Assembly: GCF_022539505.1 (NCBI RefSeq)
Contig: NC_061510.1
Location: 92,706,292-92,770,291, forward strand
Direction of reading: 5' to 3'
DNA from: Lolium rigidum
Lineage: Eukaryota > Streptophyta > Magnoliopsida > Poales > Poaceae
Length of the DNA: 64,000 bases
Shown one piece after another: positions 32,636 to 43,500 of the stretch; the first letter of the stretch is position 1, and each line of letters opens with the position of its first letter. The translations under genes were made by a program, and so were the position numbers. A model generated the notes under the pieces. It saw only the letters and a program-made list of their open reading frames with translations, was not told the DNA's origin and searched no databases.

Positions 32636-34602
32636 TCAACGAGACGTCTTCTTGAGCGGCTCCGGGAACGGCTTGTACAAGTCCTTCGTCGTCCACGTCC
32701 TTCCATCACCCTGCTTATGTAGGCGTTCTTCGATATCCCTCTTAGGCAACGCTCTGGCTACGTGTAAGAGCCCCGATCCGTTGGATACATCTTGTAAGAT
32801 AATTTCCGAGAGCTTTACTTGGATGCGATGGAAGTCTTCTCTAAGATCATCATCACTGATTTCCCTCGACATTTTAATGGGGTCTCGCTTACTAGGTGGC
32901 GGAGACATCATCTCTCGCATCCTCGACAAACCCTTTAAGGTGATGGAGGACATAGAAGGCCTCCTTAATGCTGCCAGCTGGCTGCTTGATACAAGGGAAG
33001 TTGATCACGTGCTTGAACCCGATCTTTTTAGTGTCCGGCCTGATATATTGCCCATTCTTGTCGAAGGTGCCTCCACTTTTGGAGTAGCCAAGGATAGCCT
33101 CATCGAGAACACCCCTTATTCTCGTGTAGTCTTTCTTCGTCGTCGTACTCGACGAGTCGAAATACTCGGGCTAGTGACCACTTTGGATCTAGGATGATGA
33201 GTGTGCAGTATTTGTCCCTGCTCAACACATGCAATTGAAATGGAATGTTGGAAATGATCGGCAATGGAAGAAATATATAAGAAAGCATAAGTTACGACGG
33301 CCGTGAGCGGATGTGTACTTACTCGGGAAAGACAGGCAGAAGAATGGTGTTGCTCTCTTTGTGCATGAGCATGAAGTTCTGGAGGTACCGCACCGCCTTG
33401 GTCCGTGTCCTTGAGCCGTCCTGGAGCTGGCTATCACGCATGTAGTAGGGATCCGCTACCGCGATGTGGCGGGGTCTCTCTCTGTTGATCTTCATCTGAA
33501 GATTAATCGCGTATAGGCGGACCAAGTTATAGTCGAGCCGTTTCGAGTGAAATAGATTGAAGACGTCCTCGAACGCTATGAAGAAGATATCCGCGGGGTC
33601 TTCATTGACGAAGTTCTGGTTGGACGGCACCTTGACCGAGAACACCGGGTAATTTGGATCCTTTTCTTTAAGAAGGACGCTCTCTTGATAATGAATAGAG
33701 TGCTGCAAAGGGAGCATTTGTCCACTTGCGAGGTGTTCCATGTCCGGAGGCAGTATAGGTTTACCAGCTTCATGACACCGGGGCAAGCCATCCGGTGTAG
33801 GTGGTACCATGTCGTCGGCCCGGATCCTCTTAGGAGCAGGCTGGCTCGAAGATGCGCCCTTCTTGGCTCCTCTCTTCCTTCCCTTCTTCACTTGACCTAC
33901 TGGGGGTGCTTGTGGTGCTGATGGTGGTGCTTCGGGTGCCTGGTGGTGCTTCGAGGTTGCTGGGGTTGATTTGGGTGGATCCCCGATGATCGTCTTACGC
34001 AGCGTGTTAGGGCTGAAAACGGTAGCGAGGCTTGACTTGAGCTGGATTGCCGGCCTCCGGAGGAGTGTCTTGAGAAAGACCCGTGAAGACCGAGGCGCCG
34101 CTTCGTGACTCGTAGGGGGACGACTAAGTTGATCGCCGTGTGTGCGGAAGGCTTGTTCATCCATAGGAGGCATGTACATATCTTGGCTGCAGGCGCCAGT
34201 GTTGATGTAGGCATCGATGTCATCATCATCATCTACATCATTGCCATCAAGTGGCGCCATGTCCTGGACCTTAGGTGGTGGCGGTTGCGATGCCGCCGCT
34301 TGGCGTACCGTGCGTCTAGTAGGCGGTCGTTGCGGTAGCGCTCCCAACAACTGTTTGTGGCGTCTGGTGGTGACGGCGATCGTCGGTTCCTTCCGGGTGG
34401 CGGCGGCGACCGTCGGTTCCTTCAGGGTAGTGGGGGCGGCGACCGCCGTTTCCTTAAGGGTGTCGTCGGCGTTGGCGATCTTGGGCCGGATGATAGGGGA
34501 GGTGGCGCCGGTGCTTCTCTTACAACTCGGAAGACCCCCCCCCAGACGAATCTGGTTCTTCGGCCATTTCATAAGCCATGAGGTGCAATCCCCAAGGGAC
34601 AA
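32636..34602 (-). pseudogene. CACTA-borne Ulp1-like (C48-type) protease ORF, frameshifted
   Basis: Exon 1 runs from 34602 to 33323 (427 codons before a read-through stop). It begins with a low-complexity Thr/Pro-rich part and an RKRGAKKGAS basic patch, then a conserved block, EKDPNYPVFSVKVPSNQNF to LFHSKRLDYNLVRLYAINLQ. A GTAAGT donor after 33323 joins a TGAGCAG acceptor, with exon 2 from 33217 (DKYCTLIILDPKWSLAR). The line then shifts frame (YFDSSSTTKKDYTRIRGVLD...). It shifts again near 32925 before SPPPSKRDPIKMSREISDDD and the stop at 32636. This is the pattern of the Ulp1/SENP-like second ORF of Triticeae CACTA elements. At least two frameshifts make it inactive. Its usual role in transposition is unsettled. 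Confidence 0.65.
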
Positions 34603-34658
34603 AACCTCGCCTTCTTCTGTGCCCGGAGGTTGAAAGGGGGGGATGGCGTAGCGGTACT

Positions 34659-34758
34659 NNNNNNNNNNNNNNNNNNNNNNNNNNNNNNNNNNNNNNNNNN
34701 NNNNNNNNNNNNNNNNNNNNNNNNNNNNNNNNNNNNNNNNNNNNNNNNNNNNNNNNNN
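34659..34758. other. Assembly gap (100 N)
   Basis: Exactly 100 N, a conventional placeholder of unknown true length. It hides the right subterminal zone of the CACTA element. That zone is expected to be repetitive, which explains the assembly failure. Confidence 0.99.
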
Positions 34759-34797
34759 AACTAAGCTTCGCCTATAAGGGTTTTCCTACTAGTGCAC

Positions 34798-36279
34798 CCC
34801 CCATCCCCTCCTTCATATTCGCCATTGCTGATGTTCAGTTTCTTAGATTAGCAACAGTTTGCTACTGCACTTCATACCATTATAGCTTATTACAATTATC
34901 AGTCTGAAGAACTAGGATTCATATCGGAAATAATGAGTAGATTGTAGTCTTAATCTGCACGTTCTCTGAATAACTGATAGCATGAGCTTGGTCAAACTAA
35001 TCCATGCAATCTATTATGCTATGGTTTGTCACACAATAATGCTTAAATCTTTGTTGTATACTTTTAAAGTGGCGGGGCTAAATCGCCATTGTACTTTATA
35101 ATGTATATTTTCATTTCGTATAAATGCGAGAACATTGTTCAATTCAATGTAGCCACCCAACATTTTTCACAATATTTTGAAAAACGGATATTCATGTTTC
35201 TATTTTTTCAGCCTGAGTATTTCTCTTGTATTCGTTGGACTTAAAAAGCAACTGATGAGAAAATTCGAACTAAAGATTCTCCTAAATCTTTTGTTGAAAC
35301 TTGAGATGCATTTCATGTCCCTTGACTTGGTATGTTATATGGGTTTCTGAACATCCATTTTACTGTACCTTGTAGTCTGTATCCCTTTTAGCAATTCATT
35401 TATGTTCAATGGCTTCCTGAAATGCATTGCATTCAAATTTAGGATCCATCTCTGTAACTGAATATTTCAGCAATTTTATTAATGATATGTCCCTAGTTGC
35501 TTAAAGCATCAAACTTGCGTACAAATGATGACTGCCTGAGAAGTTTTGGTGTGGCTTGTTCTTCTGGAACTCTACTTTAGCTGTAAGCTTCCACTGCTTC
35601 CAGTGGTAATGTAAACATGCTTAAAAAATTATGACTGCTAAGCAACTTTGTATGTGCCATGCTGCATGTCTTCCTGGCAATCTGCTCAGTTCAGAAATTT
35701 TTTATTGTCAGGTTCATAGTTCTAATGAAAGTTGACACTGAACTAGCCTAAAAGCATTGGGCGTCACCGCAGGTTAGCTAATAGTGCAATGGAGTCCACA
35801 ATCATATATTGCTTAGATAAATATAAATTACTTTTTTCCATTTAGGTCACTTATACATTAGTCAGATTGTCCCACTGGTTTCAGATTTTTTTTATTGCTT
35901 AGTTTGCTGAATGATTTTCTTATGGCTGATGTTTTTATGGGGTATGTGGTTCTCATCTTATGCAGTAATGAATTTTCTATTTGGCTGAATGAGACAGCAA
36001 ATAGTGTCAGGACTCAGAACAAATTGATGACATGTAGCAACAAAATCTTAGTAATCCATGCTCACTTTCTATCAGCTCTATCTCTGTGTTCTTTTCTTAC
36101 TTTGGAACCTGCATCATACCTCAAAAAAGTCACTGCAGGGAAACTACCTACCTACAGTTCTCCAATGTATTCTTATTATGTTGTGATTGTAGGTTTTCAA
36201 CTGTTATTCTTGTCGCCTTTTATGTTTTGCATATGTTTTAAGACGGATGGCATGTGAATCCATGCACGTAACAACAGGG
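34798..36279. other. AT-rich, intron-like DNA
   Basis: About 1.5 kb of T-rich plus-strand sequence without an exon that I can support. The 120-codon frame at 35895-36257 has no recognisable domain. The base composition and a CAACAG|GG acceptor-like site at its end suggest intron sequence of the decayed gene whose last exon follows. Confidence 0.4.
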
Positions 36280-36448
36280 AAATCCTGGACACCGTATCAG
36301 AAATTGAGGTCATCATCGACGAAGCGGATGATGTTGTGCTTCCAGGAACTAGCGAAGAAACTTTCCTGGACACCGTATCGAAATCATGGACCATCACCTT
36401 GATGAAATGCTATCAAAGCTCAAGCAAACTACCTGGTCAATTCGATAG
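36280..36448 (+). pseudogene. Decayed terminal exon of an unrecognised plant gene
   Basis: After an acceptor-like CAACAG, the frame reads EILDTVSEIEVIIDEADDVV, then LPGTSEETFLDTVSK. After a one-base frame change it reads EIMDHHLDEMLSKLKQTTWS before TAG. A short motif, TCCTGGACACCGTATC, occurs twice (about 36283 and 36362), giving the repeated LDTVS. The acidic, helical product looks like a genuine C-terminus, but I do not recognise the family. The frame change argues for a pseudogene. Confidence 0.4.
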
Positions 36449-37290
36449 TATCTGCTTGTAAATATTAGTTTTCACTAAATAATAAGGGTGGTTGTTGTTT
36501 GGACTTTGAAGAGGTTGGATAAATTTCACATGAACTTTGGTTGTGAATATGTCGCGAAATGTTACGAGACCCAAGGCGACTGGATCTCTGCCTCGTGCCT
36601 CCTACCGGCGCTGCCGCTGATCGCCTCGTCTCTGTGGCCTTTGGGCCATGGAGGCGCGGTGGATCTCGGCCCTCGTCGGTGGGAGGGCTCTGCTCCCTAT
36701 TTTGAGGGTTTCGTTCTTCGTTTTTAGGGTCAAGGTTTGTAGGGGCGGCGCTCAGGTGGTGGTGGCGGCGTCTCGTGCAATAAGGTTTCCCCGGCTTCAA
36801 CCCCATCTCGGCGGCAACGTCGAGAGGCTTGTGGGAGTGGTGTGATCTTCGAGGATTTCGTCTAGCTGTGGGGATCTTCGGATCGTCAAGGAGCTTCATC
36901 GGCAGTTCTTCCTTCTTCTTCGTCTCTAGAACGGATGTGGTCTTTTTGACCCATTCGGCGACTTCCCGTCCGCAACCAACAACGTTAAGCCGACTCAGGG
37001 AGGAGCGGCGGCGCGCCGTCGACATGGTGTGGACACTGAAGATGAAGGGCTTCTCAAGGATCTCGTTGTAATTTTCGTTTTTCTTGGAGTGCTTTGTAGT
37101 GTTCGTTGTTTCTTTTAATGCCAAAGTCCTATTCGCAAAAAAAAAAAAAAGCTTAAGTAGAATAGCTGATCCATTTGATTGTATCCACTTGTAAAGTTGT
37201 CACTTTATGATGATAATAATGGGGATGTTTGAAATTTTCAGACTTCGAAAAAGTTTCACATGAACTTTTTGTTGTGAGAACAATGTAACA
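36445..37290 (+). repeat. Related ~110-bp blocks on both sides of the A-tailed insert
   Basis: 36445-36555 and 37180-37290 share the order CTTGTAAA...TTTTCAC/TTTATGATG...AATAATAA(G/T)GGG...GACTT(T/C)GAA...TTTCACATGAACTTT...GTTGTGA. They look like two copies of one 3' UTR, perhaps from a tandem duplication of the gene end at 36280-36448, with the retroinsert between them. Confidence 0.5.
36556..37150 (+). mobile_element. Non-LTR-type retroinsert with A14 tail
   Basis: A GC-rich block (36560-37060) passes into T-rich sequence and ends in 14 consecutive A residues (37137-37150), the form of a non-LTR retrotransposon or retroposed copy. No reverse transcriptase frame is present, so it would be a 5'-truncated or non-autonomous copy. 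Both neighbouring flanks are related (see the repeat at 36445-37290), so target-site duplications could not be defined. The 219-codon minus-strand frame across it is a shadow. Confidence 0.5.
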
Positions 37291-37689
37291 AGAAAGGCTG
37301 GCTACCATCCAAAAAATTGCTTATGTGTCTTTCCTGTTTTCAGTCTTTCTCTCATTTTGTTCTATAAATGAATGTGTATTTATGCAGCAATTTTATTTTT
37401 AGATAGGTGAAAATTAAGGTTGCTCGGATGGTTTGTGACACTACTTCATTTGCAATTATGTGTTTCAAACTGCAATCTAGTTTAGCAGAAAAAGGCCTCG
37501 AAGGGAAATGATACCAGGGTTATTGGTGTATACAGAAACTTGGTTCATTTCCGGAACTTCTGTTTGCAAAGAAGAGAAGCAACATTAACCATCGTCAACT
37601 TGAGCATATTATTGCCATCTTGGTGTGACTGCCTCAGGGAGGCGGTACTTCTTCAGCTTAGTGGAAATGCTCCTCCTGGCTCCCTGGTG
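37151..37689. other. Intergenic; nothing further recognised
   Basis: After the related block up to 37290 the sequence is AT-rich with no frame longer than 60 codons and no repeat termini found. Confidence 0.4.
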
Positions 37690-37694
37690 TTGTG

Positions 37695-37965
37695 TGAAAG
37701 ATTACTGTACTAGCCAATTAAACTAGAAGTCTGAACTGATGGAAAGAGAATAGTCAGTGTATTTATATCCAACACTCCCCCTCATGTCTAGGCTATTTTA
37801 GTTCTTAGCGTGGGTTCGGTGCAGGCCGCAAAATCTTTTTTACTTTTGTTTCTAAAACTGCGTAAGCAGAATTTTAAACTATACCATGAAAGATTATACA
37901 CTAGCCAATTAAACCAAACGTCCGAACAGATGGAAAAAGACTAGGCAATGTATTTATATTCAACA
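37695..37965 (+). mobile_element. Miniature LTR retroelement (TRIM-like, 271 bp)
   Basis: Two direct repeats, 37695-37774 (80 bp) and 37887-37965 (79 bp), each open TGAAAGATTA and close ATTTATAT(C/T)CAACA. They enclose 112 bp. A 5-bp target duplication TTGTG stands at 37690-37694 and 37966-37970. TG...CA ends, short LTRs and a 5-bp duplication fit a terminal-repeat retrotransposon in miniature, or an extreme internal deletion. No clear tRNA-Met primer site follows the first repeat. Confidence 0.75.
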
Positions 37966-37970
37966 TTGTG

Positions 37971-39067
37971 AAGTTGTGACATGATTTATCATTGAGAATT
38001 CCTGAGAGCGGTTAAGCTTGCATTTCTTGACAGCGAGAGAGAAAAACAATCATTTCTCTTTACTCATAAGCACTTGACAGCAGTCATGTAAATACACTTC
38101 CAGCATGATCTCGGAAGTTCTCAACAAAATTAATATAGTAGACACTATTTGCTATGAGCACAGTACAATATCATCACAAAGATAAAATGTTTGGTTCCAA
38201 AATTTTCTTTCACCGGATTTTCCACTTCTGCTCCAGGGAACTGCATATTCGATTTAAGCAGCAGGAGACACTAAGAGGGTAACTGCAAACTGCAAGAAGG
38301 TAAAGTGCCACTACATTTCAAACTAAAACATGTACAATCAGGAAAATAGATGGCAGGTAATAAACCTTGAGGCAGAGACTAGCATTACTAACTGTCCATC
38401 CAAAGAAGACTAAGTGCAAACTTGTAAACTCAAAACTATTTTACCTCAAAAAAAGTAAACTCAAAACTATTTAACGGTTTCTTGGTCTTTCTTGGTCTAA
38501 CGGAACATACCGTTCATAGTTTCTTGCTGAAACCAGCCGTATTTAATTGAAACAAGACATCATTCCAAGTTACAGAAAATTCATCCCAAATAACAGCAAT
38601 TGTTTACTAAGCTGGGGTAATGATTTTTTTTTTCAAGATTCAGGGAATTAGACAGTTTGGCAAACTAGAAGAGATTAGTCCGCTTCACAAGTTATGAGCT
38701 GCGCTCTAGGCACTTTACAACACATATACGACACTAAATCGTATGTAATAGTTAAATCCAACAAGCCAAGTAAACACTCTTTTAACTAATAAGAAATGTC
38801 CTATTTTAATTAAAAGTTCAGTGTCCTAAGGTACCAGCTAGAGTAGTTCAGTGTCCACTAGCAAACTGTAATTTGGTTCAGTTCTCCAAATTAGTTTGGT
38901 TTGGGGATTCTCCAATATCACACATTGATGGCTTCATATATACTTGCTACAATGGAACTCATGTTGTTCCACTGTGCTGGCTTCAAATCTACGTGCTACG
39001 ATGGAAGAACATCTCGCACTAATCGATTGTGGTGGCAACCAAAAAGCAGCGACGGCAAGAAACTTAC
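37971..39067. other. AT-rich intergenic or intron-like DNA
   Basis: No exon supported. On the minus strand it would be the first intron of the possible gene start at 39120. No later exon could be identified. Confidence 0.35.
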
Positions 39068-39120
39068 TTGATCCGGGCGATCGATAAGAACCGCGCCGAC
39101 CGCGTCCTCTGGGGTGGCAT
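39068..39120 (-). CDS. Possible first exon of a minus-strand gene
   Basis: A pyrimidine-rich, leader-like stretch with AAACCCTAG (39190-39130 on the minus strand) leads to an ATG in good context (GAGCCGATGCC) at 39120. The frame reads MPPQRTRSARFLSIARI, and a strong GTAAGT donor follows at 39067. No downstream exons were found between here and the TRIM-like element. The gene may be truncated or the call may be wrong. Confidence 0.25.
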
Positions 39121-39439
39121 CGGCTCCGTGCAGGTGCAGGCAGGTTTGGAGAGCAGAGATGGGGTTCGGCGGTGTGCTAGGGTTTGTGGGTAGTGGTCGT
39201 GTGCGAGCTGGAGGCTACGGAGTGCACAGGTGGAGGCTGCGTTCTCCGGCATGTCGGCGGTGAGGCGTTGGCCTCGGATGTGGTGGAGGCGGCGGCGGGG
39301 TGGACTGGCCTAGCTGAGCGGTTGGCTGCTTATTGGACGAAAAAAAATCCAACAATTATTGCTTGTTGGGCCTGCTTGGCCTAATCTACTCCGGTAAATC
39401 TATACCGTTCAAGCAATTTGTACCTCTCCCTCTATGTGA

Positions 39440-40480
39440 CTAGTAAAAGGTATCATAAAAGTCGCCAAATGTTATGGTGGCTATGAATTATCAAAATATA
39501 ATTAGGAAGGGAGCCAGGAATGAAGTATAAGAGGGGCAATCTTAGTGTGAGGGAACTAGCTAAAATCACACAAATAAGGAGTTGCCATGGCTTGTGTTTA
39601 AAGAAAAATCATGAGCATAAGGGGGGCTCAGCCCCCCCTCGCCCCCCCTTATCTCCGTCCCTGTGTAATGCTAGCTTTGTGTGCCTATTTCATCACAAAT
39701 GTCAACTTATACTTTCAACTCGGAAGTCTCAACTCTGAACTTGGCAGGTCTATATTTTCAGCTCATTAATACAAACTTTATTTATCTAGATTCACAGGTC
39801 AAGGAGAACGATGACTTGTCTTGATGTACTTTATTGGAATTTGGAAGAGTTTTCCTTTGTTTTGTTTAAAGACTTGTTAAAGTTGGCACATAGCTACAAC
39901 CCTTGAAATATGTAGAAACGCCTTTCCGCATTCTCAAACTCTCGGTCTAAAATCTACACGATTGGCACTCCAAACTCAGTTTAGGAAATGGAGCATGTAT
40001 AAAAGGTACCATAAAAGTCGCCAAATGTTATGGTATCTATGAATTATGTAAATGTAATGCTAGCTTTGTGTGCCTATGTCATCACAAATGTCAACTTGTA
40101 CTTTCAACTCGGAAGTCTCAACTCTGAACTTGGCACGTCTATATTTTCAGCTCATTAATGCAAACTTTATAGGGCCGAATTTTTCTAGGTTCGTCGGTCA
40201 AGGAGACCGATGTTTTGTCTTGATGTACATTATTGAAATTTGAAAGAGTTTTCCTTTATTTTATGGGTGTAACTATTTCTCAGTCGACATCATGATGCAA
40301 ATTAAATGGTATAAGATTTGACTGAGCACGACGTGGTAGTTCTCAGCTAGTTGAGAACTAGCAAATTCCTTGTTTTATTTGAAGATTATGCACCAACACT
40401 TTCCGCATTCTCAACTCTCGGTCTAAAATCTACACGATTAACACTCCAAACTCAGTCTACGAGACGGAGCATGTACAAAG
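39440..40480. repeat. Tandem duplication (~480-bp unit) beside the ZIP gene
   Basis: Unit 1 (about 39445-39985) and unit 2 (about 40003-40470) share a run of motifs in order: ATAAAAGTCGCCAAATGTTA, TGCTAGCTTTGTGTGCCTAT, TCAACTCGGAAGTCTCAACT, GTCAAGGAGA, GAGTTTTCCTTT, TTTCCGCATTCTCAA and CTCGGTCTAAAATCTACACG. Unit 1 is interrupted by about 165 bp (39500-39664) whose right end reads CTCCGTCCCTG, a small dispersed repeat. Unit 2 ends about 110 bp from the ZIP stop codon. Confidence 0.75.
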
Positions 40481-40588
40481 ATATAGTCTCTCGTTCCAAC
40501 CTCAACGGTCCTATGTACCTCCTCGCATCCTGCCATATTGGAACTCGCATGTCACGGAGCAAAACTGTTCGGTGTTCCATGCTTCAGG

Positions 40589-43500
40589 CTACGCCCATTT
40601 GGCGAGCATGGACATGAGGCCTGCCCCGAGCAGCATGGAGATGTTGATGCCGAGCTGCAGCTTCCCCCTGCTCTGCACCTTGGGGTTCATGAAATCCTCA
40701 GCGAGGAGGTCGACGAGGGCCATGTACACGAGGATCCCAGCAGCCACCGAGTTGAGACTGCCCTCAACCACCAACGCTGTCGGGCTGTTCTCGTTGTACA
40801 CCCGCGATATGCCCATGCCGACGAGGATGCCCACCGGCGTCGTTAGACAGAAGAAGAGGATCATGGTCACGATGGACCTCGCCCTGAATTTTGCCTGCAC
40901 CATCGTCAACAACAAATCAGAACCAAATTCCAGTCATGCCACAGATTAACAAAACATTGCACCTCCTTAAGTATACTCAACATGCAGAACATCGAGTAAA
41001 CTAGTAATTTCTTTTGCAACTTCTTTTTAGGATGGGACGGGGGATGGGGCTGAAACCACCTAAATGTGAAATCCGAGATCGAAAAATCAATAGAATAGCC
41101 TGACAAAGAATATTTCCTGTTTATTAAGATCCTTACATGATTAAATTGATTCTATGATAATTATATTGACGTGGAAGTAACTAAATTCTACCTACGTGTA
41201 TATGCATGGCGTGTAAATTCCTTCATTTAGGAAAAAGGGGGCACATGACCTGCCTCCATCAAACAAGTTATTTCGACGATATACAAACGTCACCGGCCAC
41301 CTTTGAAGTGTCTTGGGAGGAATTTATGTATTAAAAAGGGTCAGTCAAAAGGTTGCTCACTTTTTGGTCTATACATCTAAACTGATATACTTTTCGGGTT
41401 ATTTCAGTACACCCGAAGTGCCCTGCTTCTACTTTCTCTACTAGATGTTTTTGGATAATTTTCAACCGCCCCTTTACCTGTAAGAGCATCCTAGTACACT
41501 CTTTCACGAAAAGTAGTATGGTTTATTAGAACAAACTTTTCCACTTTTGATGGAGACCATACATACAAAGTTCCATGCATGGCATCCTTTTAAAGTTGAT
41601 ATACATGGAAAGTATTCTGTTTATCTCTTTTCCTTGGTAGTAACAGTCAAGCAACCAAGTCATGTAGTCCACCTTTGGCGACATGTATATTCTTGGGTTT
41701 GACAATAAATATGTATTGTATATATTCGTATTGGCTACATAACTGATTATTGCGAGATATGGTGTGTGCTCTGTAAATAATTATACAATTAAATTGAAAA
41801 ATGCTAAAAACAATTCAAACCGTGTGCAAAGAAAATAGCTGCAATTAAGAGTGATTCGGGTATGGCTTTACCTGAACTATGCAGCCACCAAGACCCATGC
41901 CCTCGAACATCTGGTGGAAGCTCAAGGCGACCACAAGAGGTTTGATGGTGTCCGGATCGTGAGACGCACCGAGGGAGATGCCGATGATCACTGAATGAAC
42001 CACGATACCCAGTTCAAGCACCTAAAACATCGTTGTTAACATTAAAGATCACAAAAACAACATGCCATAATTGGACGGTCGCATTAGACGCTTCATGTGG
42101 CATTGTACCTTGAAATTAAAATTATGTAAGCTTGCTAGTGGAGTTTTTTTCTTTAATTGGGCATCTAGTGCTCATCTCGCGCTGTTTTAAGCAACTAAAC
42201 TCAAGCTACAATAGTGATATTTGTGGAGATAAGATTTTGTTTCTCGGGTTAAATAAAACACCATTTGGAAGTTATGAATTTACCTACCCTAGGCATAGGT
42301 GGATGTGGTGGTTTTGGGAGGTGCTCAATTGCCTCAAATTTGCTGTTTGGCATATTAAGCCTACACTATTCTAACCCAATTCTATCACATACTCGGAGAC
42401 AAGCCCCCACCCCCACCCCCATGCTCATGTGAACACAAGCGATGGCACTTCCTTATTTATGTGGTTTTAGCTAGTTCTGTCCTCCTTATACTAAGATTGT
42501 TCCTTTAGGCCTTGTTTGGTACTAGTGTTTTAGTGGGGATTAGTGGGATAATACTCTAGAGTATTGGTTGAATCACTGCTGTTACTCAATCCCCACAAAA
42601 CCCCATCCCCAATCCACTAGGTAGGGATAGAATATTGGGGATTGAAAAATTACACAAAAATTTGGGAAAAAAGTGGGGATAAGTGGGGATTAAACTCGCT
42701 TATACTCTAGCACCAAACATGTAGGGCTTGTTTGGTACTAGAGTTTTAGTGGGGATTAGCGGGGATAATCCGCTCCAAACATCAAATCCCATTTATCCCC
42801 AATACATGTTTGGTGCTGGAGTATGAGCGAGTTTAATCCCCACTTATCCCCATTTATCCCCAAATTTTAGTGTAATTTTTTCAATCCTCAATACTCTACC
42901 CCTACCTAGTGGATTGGGGATGGGGTTTTGTGGGGATTGAGTGACAACACAGATTCACCCAATACTGTAGAGTATTATCCCAACTAATTTCCACTAAAAC
43001 ACTAGTACCAAACAAGGCCGTATTAGGGATAAGTGGGGATTTGAAGTTTGGAGCGGATTATTTCTGCTAATCCCCACTAAACCTCTAACACCAGATAAGC
43101 CCTTATACTTCATTCCTAACTCCTTCCCTGCATACTCATATAGTACTGTACAACTAATACGAGCAATCCGATAGATGCAGGTGACGAGTCATCCGAGTAA
43201 GTTGTTACCAACCTGAGAGATTACGCGGTGCCGGACCGTGTCCTTTTCGTCCTCGGAGCCGCCAACAGCCGCGACGAGCGCCGCCGACCCGTGCGCGTGC
43301 CCGTGCGTCGCGTGGGTGTGCAGGACGTGCAAGTGCTCCCCACCTTCCTCGCTGGCGGCGGCGGCGGCAGCAGCAGCGGCCTGTTTCTCCTCGTCCACGA
43401 CAGCAGCGCTGCCGCCCCCTGTTGCAGCGTCCTTTTTCAGGTGTGCGCGCGTGAAGTACCCAGTGGCGAGGGTGTCGACGACGAGCGTGCCGATGGCGCC

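Larger units (their letters stand above)
31612..34794 (-). mobile_element. CACTA (En/Spm) element carrying two ORFs
   Basis: The ends are CACTAGTAGGAAAAGCTTCA at 31612 and the complement of CACTAGTAGGAAAACCC at 34794. The 3-bp duplication CAC (31609-31611, 34795-34797) flanks them. The element is 3183 bp including the 100-N gap. It has no transposase (TnpD-like) frame. It carries a broken Ulp1-like ORF and a small hybrid-binding-domain ORF, both on the minus strand. The left subterminal zone is packed with GTGGCGCAC...GTGCGCCAC motifs. The matching right subterminal zone is mostly hidden in the gap. TIR and subterminal words match the small element at 45817-47393. Confidence 0.85.

Noticed and set aside
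34217..34633. 138-codon plus-strand ORF
   Set aside because: It is a shadow of the Thr/Pro-rich part of the CACTA Ulp1-like ORF and runs into the assembly gap.
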